Source of the DNA: Ailurus styani
Lineage: Eukaryota > Chordata > Mammalia > Carnivora > Ailuridae
NCBI GenBank assembly: GCA_002007465.1
Contig: LNAC01000378.1
Coordinates: forward strand, 124,001 to 188,000
Length of the DNA stretch: 64,000 bases
Reading direction: 5' to 3'
The translations under genes and the position numbers were made by a program. Positions 46,058 through 56,400 of the stretch are shown here, piece by piece; the stretch's first letter is position 1, and the number at the start of each line of letters is the position of its first letter. Under the pieces are notes generated by a model. That model was not told the origin of the DNA. It saw nothing but the letters and a program-made list of their open reading frames with translations, and did no database searches.

Positions 46058-46104
46058 TGTTTCCCTTCATTTTTAAAAGATCACTTTTTTTGAAGGGGGA
46101 AGTA

Positions 46105-46400
46105 TAGGAGTAGACATTTTCTTAATTTTATTTTATTTTTTATTGAAGTATAGTTAACATATAGTGTTATATTACTTGCAGGGGTACAACCTACTGATTC
46201 AACAATTCTGGAGACGACTCAGTGCTCACCACCATAAGTGTGGTCACCATCAGCCACCAAACAATGTTATTATAATATCATTGACTATATGGACCCAGAG
46301 GGTATTATAGTAAGTGAAGTAAGTCGGAGAAAGACAAAAGATCACTTTTCCATTGTTTCTTTTCAGACATTCACAGGCTTCTACAAAACAGCAACTAATT
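46105..46400 (-). repeat. L1M fragment, reversed
   Basis: 'attgaagtatagttaacat', 'ggggtacaacctactgat', 'tgctcaccaccataagtg' are an old L1 3' region reversed. From about 46285 'ggacccagagggtattat' and 'gtaagtgaagtaagtcgg' read as L1 3' sequence in the sense direction, so two pieces are joined. Confidence 0.65.
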
Positions 46401-47117
46401 TTTCTCTTTTCTTTTCCTACATTCCACACCACAGTAAGTATACTGTGATTAGAAATGAGCAGAGGTTACTGATTGACTACACATTCAGACCTTTATCTTT
46501 TACCTGGGAGTAAAACAGATAATGGTTTTCCTTCCTTTGTCTAATCCTTAATTTATCCAGGTTGGATAAAGTGGTGGGAGTTGACCTGTACACGTAGAGT
46601 TTTAGGGACTCACAAAAAAAGGGCATAGGACATATACTCACTCAAAGCCCTTTCCAGCACCGAGAAATAGCAAGGCACAAGCTCAAAGCCAAATCTGATC
46701 AAGTTATATTCTTCTCAGAGCTATGAGCTCAAGAAGAATTAGATCTGTACTTTCTTTCCTCCAACAGCCATAGCAGAAACAGCAACACTGACACAGCTGC
46801 TCCTCCTGGCTCAATTAACGTAGAGTGAGTTGCTAAGGCTTCTAAATAACTGCAAACCTTAGTAGATTTGTGAAGTTGCACAGTGAAACCATTCTTAATC
46901 TCTCTTTCTTCATGCACTGGAATACATTTTTGGTATCAATTATTTCATAATTGATTCTTTGGAAATGAATGGAACAAAAGTGAAAAAATATAAGTTGCTC
47001 CGGAGCTAGCCTTTGTTCAACACGCATGTCTTATGATGGAAAAAATTAATGTGTCAAGGAGGACTCAAACAGAGACTGTTCCTATCATGTGAGCTGGGAA
47101 GAGCAAGACTGTGTGTG
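46401..47117. other. Non-coding sequence, nothing recognised
   Basis: Unique-looking sequence without a nameable repeat. Confidence 0.4.
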
Positions 47118-47468
47118 TTTGGACCACATATATAATTCCTTACTAATATCTACATCATGAAAACTGCACAATTTCTTTACCTAAATAACCTTCCATGTCA
47201 TACAGCCTTCAATTAACTGGAGCAAACAACCAGTCTTGGGGATTTTTTGGCCAAATCCCAAAGTGAGTCTTGTGCCAGAATCCACTCAATATTTGAGGGA
47301 AAACTGTTAAGTGCAATGGTGATGAAATGCCCTTTCCCCAAAATATATTTGGATCTCAACATTCTGGTCTGCGAGAGCCTCAAATGCACTTCAGTATAAA
47401 GGTGGGGTTGTATATTATAATTGACCCAAATGGCATATTGTACTCCTCCACATCTTTCACAAAGAAAG
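47118..47468. repeat. Unclassified repeat, copy A (left arm of inverted repeat)
   Basis: 351 bp that match the reverse complement of 48803-49144 almost end to end. It includes an exact 36-bp block at 47335-47370. I do not recognise the family. Confidence 0.92.
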
Positions 47469-47649
47469 AATAGAAAGTCTACGTGATGAACCAGAGGCCT
47501 ACCTGTCAGGGAAGTCTGCCCAGCTGCCTAAAGTCTTGAAGTCTTGCCTTACTTGCTATGGAGTGGGAGGGCAAGAAAAAGCAAAAAGGAGCAATAGAAA
47601 ACAACATGCACAGAGACAGCTCTACCCTTCCAGTTCTAGTTTAGAGGAA
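47469..47649. other. Loop of inverted repeat, unique part
   Basis: Sequence between copy A and the SINE. No repeat is recognised. Confidence 0.4.
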
Positions 47650-47664
47650 GAAAAGAAATATGGG

Positions 47665-47873
47665 TGGGGGTCGGGCCCCTGGGTGGCTCAGTCCTTAAGC
47701 GTCTGCCTTCAGCTCAGGTCACAATCCCAGGGTCCTGGGATCTAGCCCCACATCAGGCTCCCTGCTGGGCGGGAAGCCTGCTTCTCCCTCTCCCACTCCC
47801 CCTGCTTGGGTTCCCTCTCTCGCTGTGTCTCTCTCTGTTAAATAAATAAAATCTTAAAAAAAAAGAAAGAAAA
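47665..47873 (+). mobile_element. CAN-SINE in the inverted-repeat loop
   Basis: The body 'cagtccttaagcgtctgcc' and 'gcctgcttctccctctccc' are present, with an AAAAG tail. The 15-bp duplication gaaaagaaatatggg (one mismatch) is at 47650-47664 and 47874-47888. Confidence 0.95.
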
Positions 47874-47888
47874 GAAAAGAAATTTGGG

Positions 47889-48221
47889 AAGAAAAACGGG
47901 CATTTTGTTTTCACAGATCAGTTATATCGTTTCTGATTATTTTCCAGCACATATTATTTTCTATCTTGGTTTGAGTTCCCCTCACCAACACAGACCCTGA
48001 AATAAGGATTCCAGTGCAAGTAGTCTGTTGGGACGTGATCCCTGTAAGCACTGAGAGGGAAGCAGTCACATGTGATAGTGAAGGAAAGGAAGTCAATAAA
48101 ATTTGTGCTAATCAAACCAGTAAGCCACGGTGGACGACGGGAACTCAGTCCTGGGGAATTCTGGGAGATAGTGAAGAATACTCCAGAGTTATCTCAACAG
48201 AGGGAAAAGTAAGCTGCAATA
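47889..48221. other. Loop sequence, possible LTR remnant
   Basis: 'gcaagtagtctgttgggac' and 'gggagatagtgaagaatac' faintly recall an old LTR, but I cannot assign it. Confidence 0.3.
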
Positions 48222-48223
48222 TA

Positions 48224-48757
48224 CAGTTGACGCTTGAATGACAAGGGTTTAAACTGTGCAGATCCACTTACATGTGGATTTCTTTTTTGTTTTTTTTTTT
48301 AAGATTTTATTTATTTATTTGACAGAGAGAGAGAGAGAAATCACAAGTAGGCAGAGAGGCAGGCAGAGAGAGAGAGGAGGAAGCAGGGAGCCTGATGCGG
48401 GCCTCGATCCCAGGACCCAGAGATCATGACCTGAGTCGAAGGCAGAGGCTTTAACCCACTGAGTCACCCACCCAGGCACCCGTGGATTTCTTTTTGAATA
48501 AGTACAGTACAGTACTCTAAATGTATTTTATCTTATGATTTTCTTAACATTTTCTTTTCTCTAGCTTACTTTATTGTAAGAATATAGTATTTCATACATA
48601 TAAAATGTGTTAATCAACTGTTTATGTTATCAGTAAGGCTTCTGGTCAACAGTAGGCTATTACAGTTAAGGTTTCGGGCAGTCAAAAGTTATGTGGAGAT
48701 TTTTGACTGTTTGGAAGGTCAGCACTCCTACCCCCTGCATTGTTCAAGGTTCAATTG
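48224..48757 (+). mobile_element. MER2 DNA transposon (Tigger type), SINE-interrupted
   Basis: Ends 'cagttgacgcttgaatgac' and 'tgttcaaggttcaattg' are inverted ends, flanked by TA on both sides (48222-48223, 48758-48759). Inside, 'agtacagtacagtactc', 'ttatgattttcttaac' and 'ggtcaacagtaggctat' are the MER2 order. It encodes no transposase. Confidence 0.9.
48289..48481 (-). mobile_element. Young CAN-SINE inside MER2
   Basis: Reverse mustelid-type body with a 'cacccacccaggcaccc' head (extra ccca). The target duplication 'gtggatttcttttt' lies at 48274-48287 and 48482-48495. Confidence 0.95.
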
Positions 48758-48802
48758 TATGTCCACTGACTCTCCGTCTGACTTCAGGCAGACTTTCTTC
48801 TC

Positions 48803-49144
48803 CTTCCTTGTAAAAGATGTGGAGAAGTACAGTATGCTATTTGGGTCAACTATAATACACAACCCTACCTTTATATTGAAGTGCATTTGAGGCTCTCCTA
48901 GACCAGAATGTTGAGATCCAAATATATTTTGGGGAGAGGACATTTCATCATGATTGCACTTACAGCTTTCCCTCACTTGGCTGATTCTGGCACAAGACTC
49001 ATGGGATTTGGCCAAAAATCCCTAAGACTTATTGTTTTCTCCAGTTGAGTGAAGGTTGTATTACATGGAAAGTTATTTATGTATTACATGGAAGGCAGTT
49101 TTCATGATGTAGCTATTAGTAAGGAATTACATATGTGGTCCAAA
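48803..49144. repeat. Unclassified repeat, copy B (right arm of inverted repeat)
   Basis: The inverted partner of copy A. It includes the exact block at 48900-48935. A small internal duplication 'tattacatggaa' occurs twice (about 49061 and 49083), absent from copy A. Confidence 0.92.
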
Positions 49145-49261
49145 TAGTTTAGGGCTGTTTCCAAGGGCTTTAACTCTGTAGAACTTTTGATTTATACTGT
49201 CAATAATATGAGCCTGATCCCTTGGCTAGAAAGAAAAAAAAATGTTCAACTCACAAGAGAT

Positions 49262-49440
49262 TTATCCCAAGTAGACATTAGCAGGGCACTGACACTGATT
49301 CTGTCATAAAACTCATCTTCGGACTCAATCTAAAGTCTATAAGCCTGTTGCTTTCTCAGATAGATGGTGGGCTATTTAGGTAAAGAGACTAAGTAACTTT
49401 CATGACACTGACATTAGTAAGGAATAAAATATATGCTCTA
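49262..49440. repeat. Unclassified repeat, diverged copy C
   Basis: 'ctgattctgtcataaaactc' and 'ctatttaggtaaagag', 'ttcatgacactgacattagt' line up with copy B read forward, or with the reverse of copy A, but with more changes. It supports a dispersed repeat rather than one inverted duplication. Confidence 0.6.
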
Positions 49441-49849
49441 ATTTAGTAACTGGTGTGTTTAAATATATTGTATATACTACAATCACTCATTCAACATTTA
49501 ATGTGAGTTAATCTGTGTTAGATCTTGTTCTAGATTTCAGCTTTAACAATCTTTAGTCAACAGCAAGATCAGAAACCCTGATGCAATCATGCAATTATCC
49601 TAGAACATGGCATTCTTCCTAGTGACTACTTCCTCATTTCTCCCGTCTAAGACATTGATCACAGACCAACTTGTGTATTTCAACCTAGGCCAGTCCCGAC
49701 ATAAATCACTTACCCCCTTTATTGCCCTAAAGATATAACCCACCCTCATCTGTCTTACACCAAAGGAAAATATCACTGATAACAGTCCCTCAGGGCCTCC
49801 TACATTGTTATTTTCTGCGGCCTCAACTAATAAAGTAACAGCTAACATA

Positions 49850-50070
49850 TTGAGAATTTACCATTGAAATACTGTTTAAAGCACCTGTATATATTTACTC
49901 ATTCAATCCTAACAAGGCTACAAGGAAAGAATGTTACTGTTCTCATTTTACAGATGAGTAACTGAGGCAAAGACAAGTTACATAACCAGCCCAAGGTCTC
50001 CCAGCTAGTTACAGAGCTGATATTTGAAGCCAGGCAATTTGGTTCTAGAAATTATGTCTTAATTTCTAAA
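49850..50070 (-). repeat. MIR SINE
   Basis: 'aagcacctgtatatatt', 'cattttacagatgagtaac', 'aaggtctcccagctagtt', 'tgaagccaggcaatttgg' are a reversed MIR. Confidence 0.75.
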
Positions 50071-50550
50071 CTGTTGGAAACACTGCTGTCATATTTTCAG
50101 CTTCCTTACTGATAGTGGTTTAATTCTACACCTAAACATTAGCATACATGAAAAACTAAAAATAAAATACAGAAAAATCTCAGTAACTGTGGAGGGGATT
50201 GGATGGAATTAACCAACAGATTGACTTTGAGAGTATCAGTTGTTTTGTTCTGATTTATAAGGAAAAGATATAGTTCTTTTGATTGCATAAAATGAATGAA
50301 ACCTGCTAATGAGTAGAAATCCTTAGGAAATCTGCTTTAAGAAGCAGATAAGAATGATTTATGACCACTTTCACTTATGTACCTATATTTATGGACCTTA
50401 TAACTACCATATCCATTAATGAAAAATGTTTTTTAGATGCCATGGGCACTCAGAGATGAGCACAAGGTGACCCAATGTTTGGCAAGACAAAGGTTACACT
50501 GAAGTAGCAACCTCTGCTTTATTGTTGGGACATTCATTATGGAGAAAATC
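50071..50550. other. AT-rich non-coding sequence
   Basis: No repeat or exon recognised. Confidence 0.4.
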
Positions 50551-50565
50551 CAAGACTCTGCCTTT

Positions 50566-50758
50566 TTTTTAAGATTTTGTTTATTTATTTGACAGAGAGA
50601 GACACAGCAAGAGAGGGAACACAAGCAGAGGGAGTGGAAGAGGGAGAAGCAGGATTCCTGCTGAGCAGGGAGCCCAATGTGGGGCTTGATTCCAAGACCC
50701 CGGGATCATGACCTGAGCCGAAGGCAGACGCTTAACGATTGAGCCACCCAGGGGCCTG
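50566..50758 (-). mobile_element. CAN-SINE, older caniform type
   Basis: Reverse body 'cagacgcttaacgattgagcc' in part and a T-rich tail. Flanks 'caagactctgcctttt' (50551) and 'caagcttctgctttt' (50759) are a diverged duplication. Confidence 0.92.
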
Positions 50759-50894
50759 CAAGCTTCTGCTTTTTACCAAGTTCCTTTTAAACCCCCATAG
50801 TCAGCTAGGCAAATAGCAAGCAGTGTCCCTGGGCAATCAGAGGCTAAACTCGGCTTTCCCCCATTTCCCCCCTATTGGAAACAACTTTGGATAT

Positions 50895-51090
50895 AAGCAA
50901 GAGTGGGTTCAAACCCTGGTTTCACCACTTACTGGATCTGTATCTTTTTTTCTTATCTTCAAAATAGGGATAATGATAATACTGGCTTCATAGGGTTGTT
51001 GTGAAGATTAAGTGAGCTACTGTGGAAAAAGTATTCAAAGTAATGCCTGGCACATGGCATGTGCCTAGTAAGTGATAATGTTTAATGACT
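50895..51090 (+). repeat. MIR SINE
   Basis: 'gtgggttcaaaccctgg', 'ttcaccacttactggatc', 'agggataatgataatac', 'tgcctggcacatggcatg' are a near-complete sense MIR. Confidence 0.8.
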
Positions 51091-51109
51091 GTCATCATGT
51101 GACCCTGAT

Positions 51110-51510
51110 AGTGTCAAGTGGCCAAGCTCTAAAACCAGACTGCCTATGGGGCACCCGGGTGGCTCAGTCAGTTAAGCCTCCAACTCTTGATTTCAGCTCA
51201 GGTCATGATCTTGGGATCATGAGATCGAGCCCCGCATCGGGTTTCCCACTGTGTGTGGAGCCTACTTAAGATTCTCTCTCTTCCTCTCCCTCTGTCCCTG
51301 CCTCCACCCCTCTCTTTTTCTTAAAAAAATTTTTAAAAAATAAAGTCAGACTGCCTAAGGTCCAATCATGGATCTGCCACTTCCTATCTATGTTAGATGA
51401 TTTACTTAAATTCACTGAGCCTGTTTCCTTGCCTAAAAGATAGGTCTTATAATATCATGAAGATGAAAGAAGACATAGGTGAATTGACTAATGTAACACC
51501 TACTACCATG
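51110..51510 (+). repeat. MIR SINE split by a CAN-SINE
   Basis: The left part ends 'ccagactgcctatgg', and the right part resumes with the same string as target duplication, then 'tccaatcatggatctgcc' and 'gagcctgtttccttgcc'. Confidence 0.7.
51150..51345 (+). mobile_element. Older CAN-SINE inside MIR
   Basis: The body 'cagttaagcctccaactc' is the older type. The 15-bp duplication ccagactgcctatgg / tcagactgcctaagg (two mismatches) is at 51135-51149 and 51346-51360. Confidence 0.94.
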
Positions 51511-51749
51511 TAGGTGCCAATTTTAGGGTATCCCCTCCCAATTTTAGTTTCATCTCTCCCTTCACTTCAGCATGGCAACCTCTGGCCATCTACCCTCGTG
51601 CCTCCCACTCCAATTCAATAAAAGCGATCCATATTTCTGGGGCATTTAAAGGATTGTTATGGATCAGTTTGGGACATTTGTCTTAGACCTGTGGATGGAT
51701 TTCTAAATTCTACCACAGAGAAGTGATTTTGCATAGTGTTAAAATGATA

Positions 51750-51890
51750 GACTCAGGGACCGGAGAAGGCAGAACCAGGCAGAAATGCACTGCCTGGGTT
51801 TCTATCCTAGCTCTGGCATGATATGACCTTGAACAAGTTACTTAATCTCTCTGTGCCTCAGTTTCTTCCACTATAAAATGGAGATCAAAA
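51750..51890 (+). repeat. MIR SINE
   Basis: 'gcactgcctgggtttctatc', 'atgaccttgaacaagttac', 'ctctgtgcctcagtttc' and 'aaaatggagatc' are sense MIR. Confidence 0.75.
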
Positions 51891-51894
51891 AACC

Positions 51895-53880
51895 ACGTAC
51901 AAGGTTCATGAAAGACTACTGTGAATAATTATATGCCAACAAACTGGATACTGTAGAAGAAATAGTTGAATTCTTAGGAACATACAACTTGCCAAGTACT
52001 GAGTCAGGAAGAAAATAAAATATTAACAGACTAATAACAACTAAGGAGATTGAACCAGTATTCAACAACCTCCAAACAAAATCATAGCACCAGATGGTTT
52101 CACTGGTGAAGTCTACCAAACATTTGAGGGTTTTGGAGGGGAGGGGGTGGAGCATGGGTGAGCCTGGTGGTGGTTATTAAGGAGGGTACGTATTGCATGG
52201 AGCACAGGGTGTGGTGCATAAACAGTGAAACTTGGAACACTGAAAAAATTAAATTAAATTAAAAAATAAAGAAGAATTAACATCGATCCTTCTCAAACTC
52301 TTCCAAAAAACTGAAGAGGAGGGAACACTCCCGAACTCATATTATGAGACCAGCATTACCCTGATACCAAAGCCAGTTAAGGACACTTAAGGACATTGCA
52401 AGAAAACTACAGACTAAATATCCCTGATGAACACAGATGCAAAAATTCTCAACAAAATAGCAAACTGAATTCAACAGCACAATAAAGGGATCATACACCA
52501 CGATCAAGTGTGTTTTATCCCTGGGATGCAAGAATGGTTCAACAAATGCAAATCAATACACGTGATATACCACATTAATAGAATGAAAAATAAAAATAAC
52601 ATGCTCATCTCAATAGCTGCAGAAAAAGCATTTGACAAAATATAGCATCCTTTCATGGTAAAATCTCTCAACAAATTGGGCGTGGAAGGAACATGTCTTA
52701 ACACAATGAAGGCCATTGTGACAAACCCACCACTAACATCATACTCAATGGTGAAGGTTTGAAAGCTTTTTCTCCAAGACCATGAACAAGATAAGAGCGC
52801 CCACTCTCACCGCTCTTATTCAATATAGCACCAGCAGTCCTAGCCACAACAATCAAGCAAAAGAAAGGGAAAAGAGGCTTCCAAATCAGAAAAGAAAAAG
52901 TAAAACTGTCTTTATTTGCAGATGGTATATTATATACAGAAAGTCCTAAAGACCTAAGCAAAAAACTGAACTAATCAATGAATTCAGGGAAACACAAACC
53001 AAAACCACACACAACTGTCAGAATGGCTGTCATCAAAACGACAAAAGATGGCAGTGTGAGTGAGGATGTGGAGAAAAGGGAACCCTTGTGCACTGTTGGT
53101 GGGAATGTAAACTGGTGAAGCCACTATAGCAAACAATATGCAGGCTCCTCAAAAAAACTAAAAATAAAACGACCATATGTTCTAGCAATCCCACTACTGA
53201 GTATATATCTTAAAGGAAACGAAAATAGGCCATCAAAGAGATATCTGCATGGTCATATTTATTGCAGCATTATTCATAATAGCCAAGATATGGAAACAAC
53301 CGAAGTGTCCATATCAATGGATGAATAGAGAAGATATATAAATATAAATACATACACACATACATACACAGCCATGAGAAAAAATGAAATCTTCCCATTT
53401 GTGACAACATGGATCGTCCTTGGGGTCATTATGCCAAGTGAGATAATTCAGAGAAAGACAAATACTATATGATATGACTTCCATGTACAATCTTAAAAAG
53501 CCAAACTCTTAGAAACAGAGAGTAGAATGTTAGTTACCATGGGCTGAGGGGTTGGGGTAAATGGGGAAATGTTCATCAAAGGGTACAAATTTCCAGTTAA
53601 AAGATGAGTAAGTACTGGGACTCAAACGGCACAGCATTTTGGTTACGGATAACAACACCATACTATATATTTGAAAGTCTCTAAGGAAGTAGGTCTTAAA
53701 TATTCTCACCCCCAAAAAAGAAATGATAATTATGGGACGTGATGGAGATATTAGCTAACACTACGGTGGTAATCATAGTGTAATATATCAATTTATCAAA
53801 TCAAGAAGCTGTACGCCTTAAGTTATACAATGTTTTATGTCACTTATATCTCAATGAAGTTGGAAAAAATAAAATTAAGG
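51895..53880 (+). mobile_element. L1 ORF2 and 3' end fragment, split
   Basis: Sense L1: ORF2 pieces at 51898-52125 and 52268-52970 (reverse-transcriptase region, 'ctttatttgcagatgg' encodes the F-A-D-x area), then after an internal loss the 3' part from about 52980 ('aggatgtggagaaaaggg', 'tagcaatcccactactg'). It has many stops and is inactive. Confidence 0.9.
52126..52267 (+). mobile_element. Young carnivore L1 3' end nested in L1
   Basis: 'gagcctggtggtggttatt', 'aaggagggtacgtattgc', 'atggagcacagggtgtgg' and a short A-rich tail are the 3' end of a carnivore L1, only 142 bp long. It breaks the older ORF2 between 'accaaacattt' and 'aaagaagaattaac'. Confidence 0.85.
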
Positions 53881-53919
53881 CAAGAGTTGGTAAAAAAAAA
53901 ACGAAATAAACAAAACCTA

Positions 53920-54030
53920 CATAATAGAGTTAGTTGTAAGGTAAAGTTTAAAAGAGTAAATACATGTGAAATGCTTAGTGTTGTACTTGGCACACACTAA
54001 GTGTTAGCCATTTTTACTACTTCGGAACAG
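53920..54030 (+). repeat. MIR 3' part
   Basis: 'aaatgcttagtgttgtac' and 'ttggcacacactaagtg' match the MIR end. Confidence 0.55.
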
Positions 54031-54219
54031 GCAGTGATGCTTGAGCATTAGGGAATAAATGACAGCCACTGTGACTGGCTGAGTCACAGACTGGAAGCCT
54101 GTGTATGATTCACACAGGGCTATCTCCCACTCAAAGCTATTCTGGGGCTAACGCAGTCCTCCAGAACTGCGAGGAAGGACAGACTTAGGGCAAACTACTA
54201 CAGGGAATAAAGACTGAAT

Positions 54220-54425
54220 TTTGTGTCGAAAGATCCAAATTTGAGTGTAGTTCTGTTGCGTACTAGTTGTGCAGCCTTGTGAAACTCACTTACCCTCACT
54301 GAGTCTTAATTTATCCAACTAAAAAATGGGCACTACCAGCCCTATGTTACTAGCTTATTGTGAAGGCCATAATAGAAATTCCAGGAAAAGGGCTTGGCAA
54401 ATTATTAAGTACTACACACATTAAA
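54220..54425 (+). repeat. MIR SINE
   Basis: 'tactagttgtgcagcc', 'cactgagtcttaatttatcc', 'attgtgaaggccataatag', 'gggcttggcaaattatt' are sense MIR. Confidence 0.7.
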
Positions 54426-55370
54426 TGCCTTTTTTCTCATCACAGTTGTTGCTATTGTAGCTGCTATTTTACAAATATGCATGTCCTCATCCTGCTCAAT
54501 AATAAAATGGGCTTTTGCCTTGGGGCTTTGTAGGACCATCTGCTTGGATCTGGAAAGTGGGGGAAAAGTGGGGGATCCGGACCTGGGGTGGTCAGAACTG
54601 ATTGAGACTCCAAGGCCCCTGATTGAACTCGGTGCCAGTGTCCTAACAATTGCAGTCGCACTTAAACTTGGGTGGTTGTGAATATAGGTAGGGTCACTAA
54701 TCAACCAGGTGGCTACCCGCTGCCCAGAACCATGGGCAATTAAGTACAAGGGCCATTTTTATCCAGAGGGTTTGCTATTTCATAGCCAATTACCCGGGCA
54801 GCTTCACCCCACTTTGAACTTTGTGGGAAGTAAGGGCAGCATATGCATCTGCAGCCTCAATAGCTTCCCTGTAGCTCCTGCCATCAACCCTATTCAGCTC
54901 ATTCTAAAGGAGCGGCAGCATCCACCTGCTTTTCAGTATTTAACTCCTTCATTTAGAAAGCAGCAGCAGGAAATTTGAACCAAGAGCTATTTTTATCTTT
55001 ATAATGGCAAAAGCAATTTTAACACTATATACACGTCGTAATCTGCATTTCTGCAATCTGCTATATTTTAAAATATCAAAATCAAGAATGAATGCGCTCA
55101 GACATTCACATGGCTCCCTAATGCAATTTTTTCCTAATTAGAATGGTGCCTGGTTAAGAGTAAGATGTTTAATGTTCTGAAGTCCCTGGTGCAAATGGAA
55201 ATTGTACTGAAGACCAGTTGTACTCAGCTTTATGAAAGAAAATGCAGCTTTATGGTATGAGCTTATCTGGAAAGAGACTTTATTATTAAAATGCACCAAT
55301 TAGGCCTATAGCATTAAAGGAGTCCAGAGGTAGAGGCTTAAGCATGTATGCACACACCCAAAGACACAGT
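54426..55370. other. Repeat-free non-coding stretch, candidate conserved element
   Basis: 54850-55300 reads as intact unique sequence ('cattcacatggctcccta', 'ttcctaattagaatggtg', 'tgcaccaattaggcctat'). Conservation and function are inference. A 114-codon and an 89-codon frame have no recognised product. Confidence 0.4.
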
Positions 55371-55374
55371 GATC

Positions 55375-55436
55375 CGCGTGTGTGCGTACACATGTGTGTA
55401 TGCACGCGCGCGCACACACACACGCACACACACACG
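55375..55436. repeat. GT/CA/CG alternating tract
   Basis: 62 bp of strict purine-pyrimidine alternation with CG-rich pieces. The short frames across it are low complexity. Confidence 0.92.
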
Positions 55437-55860
55437 AGACTGCCAGCTAGGGGTCTCTCAGCCCGCTCCCTGTCTCCTGAGGGGGTGATCATGCAAGGGA
55501 AGGGAAGGAAGTGGAGTAAGAGTGTAAGTGAATCTTTGTGTTCTCCATTCCTGTTGGAGGAATCGGAACCCTCTGATCGCCCCTGCATGCCCACCGCTCC
55601 TCGGTTCCTTATACTGCTTCCCTGAATCCTTCCCTCACACTTCAAGCAAAGAGAACCTTACCTACCTCTATTCCTCCCATCACCTCTCTCACACTGGCCT
55701 TCCCAGACCCTCTGGAGACTAGAAATGGCTTTCACAAGAGACAAGCCAACTTGCAGGGAACAGGGAGAGTAATACCCATCCTTCCCCACCGCATAACCTG
55801 GTTCCAGCCATCTTCTCCTTGGCTCCTCCTGTCTTCTCCCTGCTGCACTGATGATCTATA
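55437..55860. other. Non-coding sequence, nothing recognised
   Basis: No recognised repeat or exon. Confidence 0.4.
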
Positions 55861-56020
55861 CGAGAACGTCACTAACTTTACTATGTATGCAAGTCACCAG
55901 AGGATCTTATTAAAATGCAGGACTGGGCTGGTGGCCTGAGATTCTGTATTTCGGTTGGGCTCCTGGTTGACAAAATGCCACTGTTCCAAGACCATACTTC
56001 AAAGAGTACGGGTCTATGCC
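55861..56020. repeat. hAT-Charlie-like fragment
   Basis: 'tgcaagtcaccagaggatc', 'ttattaaaatgcaggac', 'cctgagattctgtatttc' and 'gaccatacttcaaagagta' follow MER5/MER58-type elements. Confidence 0.5.
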
Positions 56021-56054
56021 ACCCAATTTACCAATTAGTCCTAATCTTTTACCT

Positions 56055-56165
56055 CTCCATATAGGTTCACAAGCTTCTGAGGCCAGGGATACTAGCTTAT
56101 ATTTCTTGTATACACCTTCACAATGCTGAGCTCATAATTGGGACCACTTAAATGCTTCTGGATTA
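56055..56165 (+). repeat. LINE L2 3' end
   Basis: 'ttctgaggccagggatac', 'atgctgagctcataattgg' and 'cacttaaatgcttctgg' are a decayed L2 end. Confidence 0.5.
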
Positions 56166-56179
56166 ACTAACTGATTAGT

Positions 56180-56400
56180 TGTTGTAACAAGCACTTTGAA
56201 GTCAGATAACCTGGGCTGAAATCCCAGCACAGGTCCTTGTAAGTTACAGAACTCTGGGCAAGTTATTTATCCCCTCTGAACCACAATCTCCTCATCTGTA
56301 AAATAACAATAACCGAAGACTCTAAGAACTAAATTCTGTAAATCATCTTGCACAGTGCTTGACACATAGTAGGCTCCCCATAAATATTACTTCTTTGTTG
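56180..56400 (+). repeat. MIR SINE
   Basis: 'cctgggctgaaatcccag', 'gggcaagttatttatcccc', 'ctcctcatctgtaaaat' and 'cttgacacatagtaggc' form a near-complete sense MIR. Confidence 0.8.

Noticed and set aside
47118..49144. Terminal inverted repeats of one large DNA transposon
   Set aside because: The loop holds independent insertions (SINE, MER2, SINE) and no transposase. A third copy in direct orientation lies outside, so a dispersed repeat fits better.
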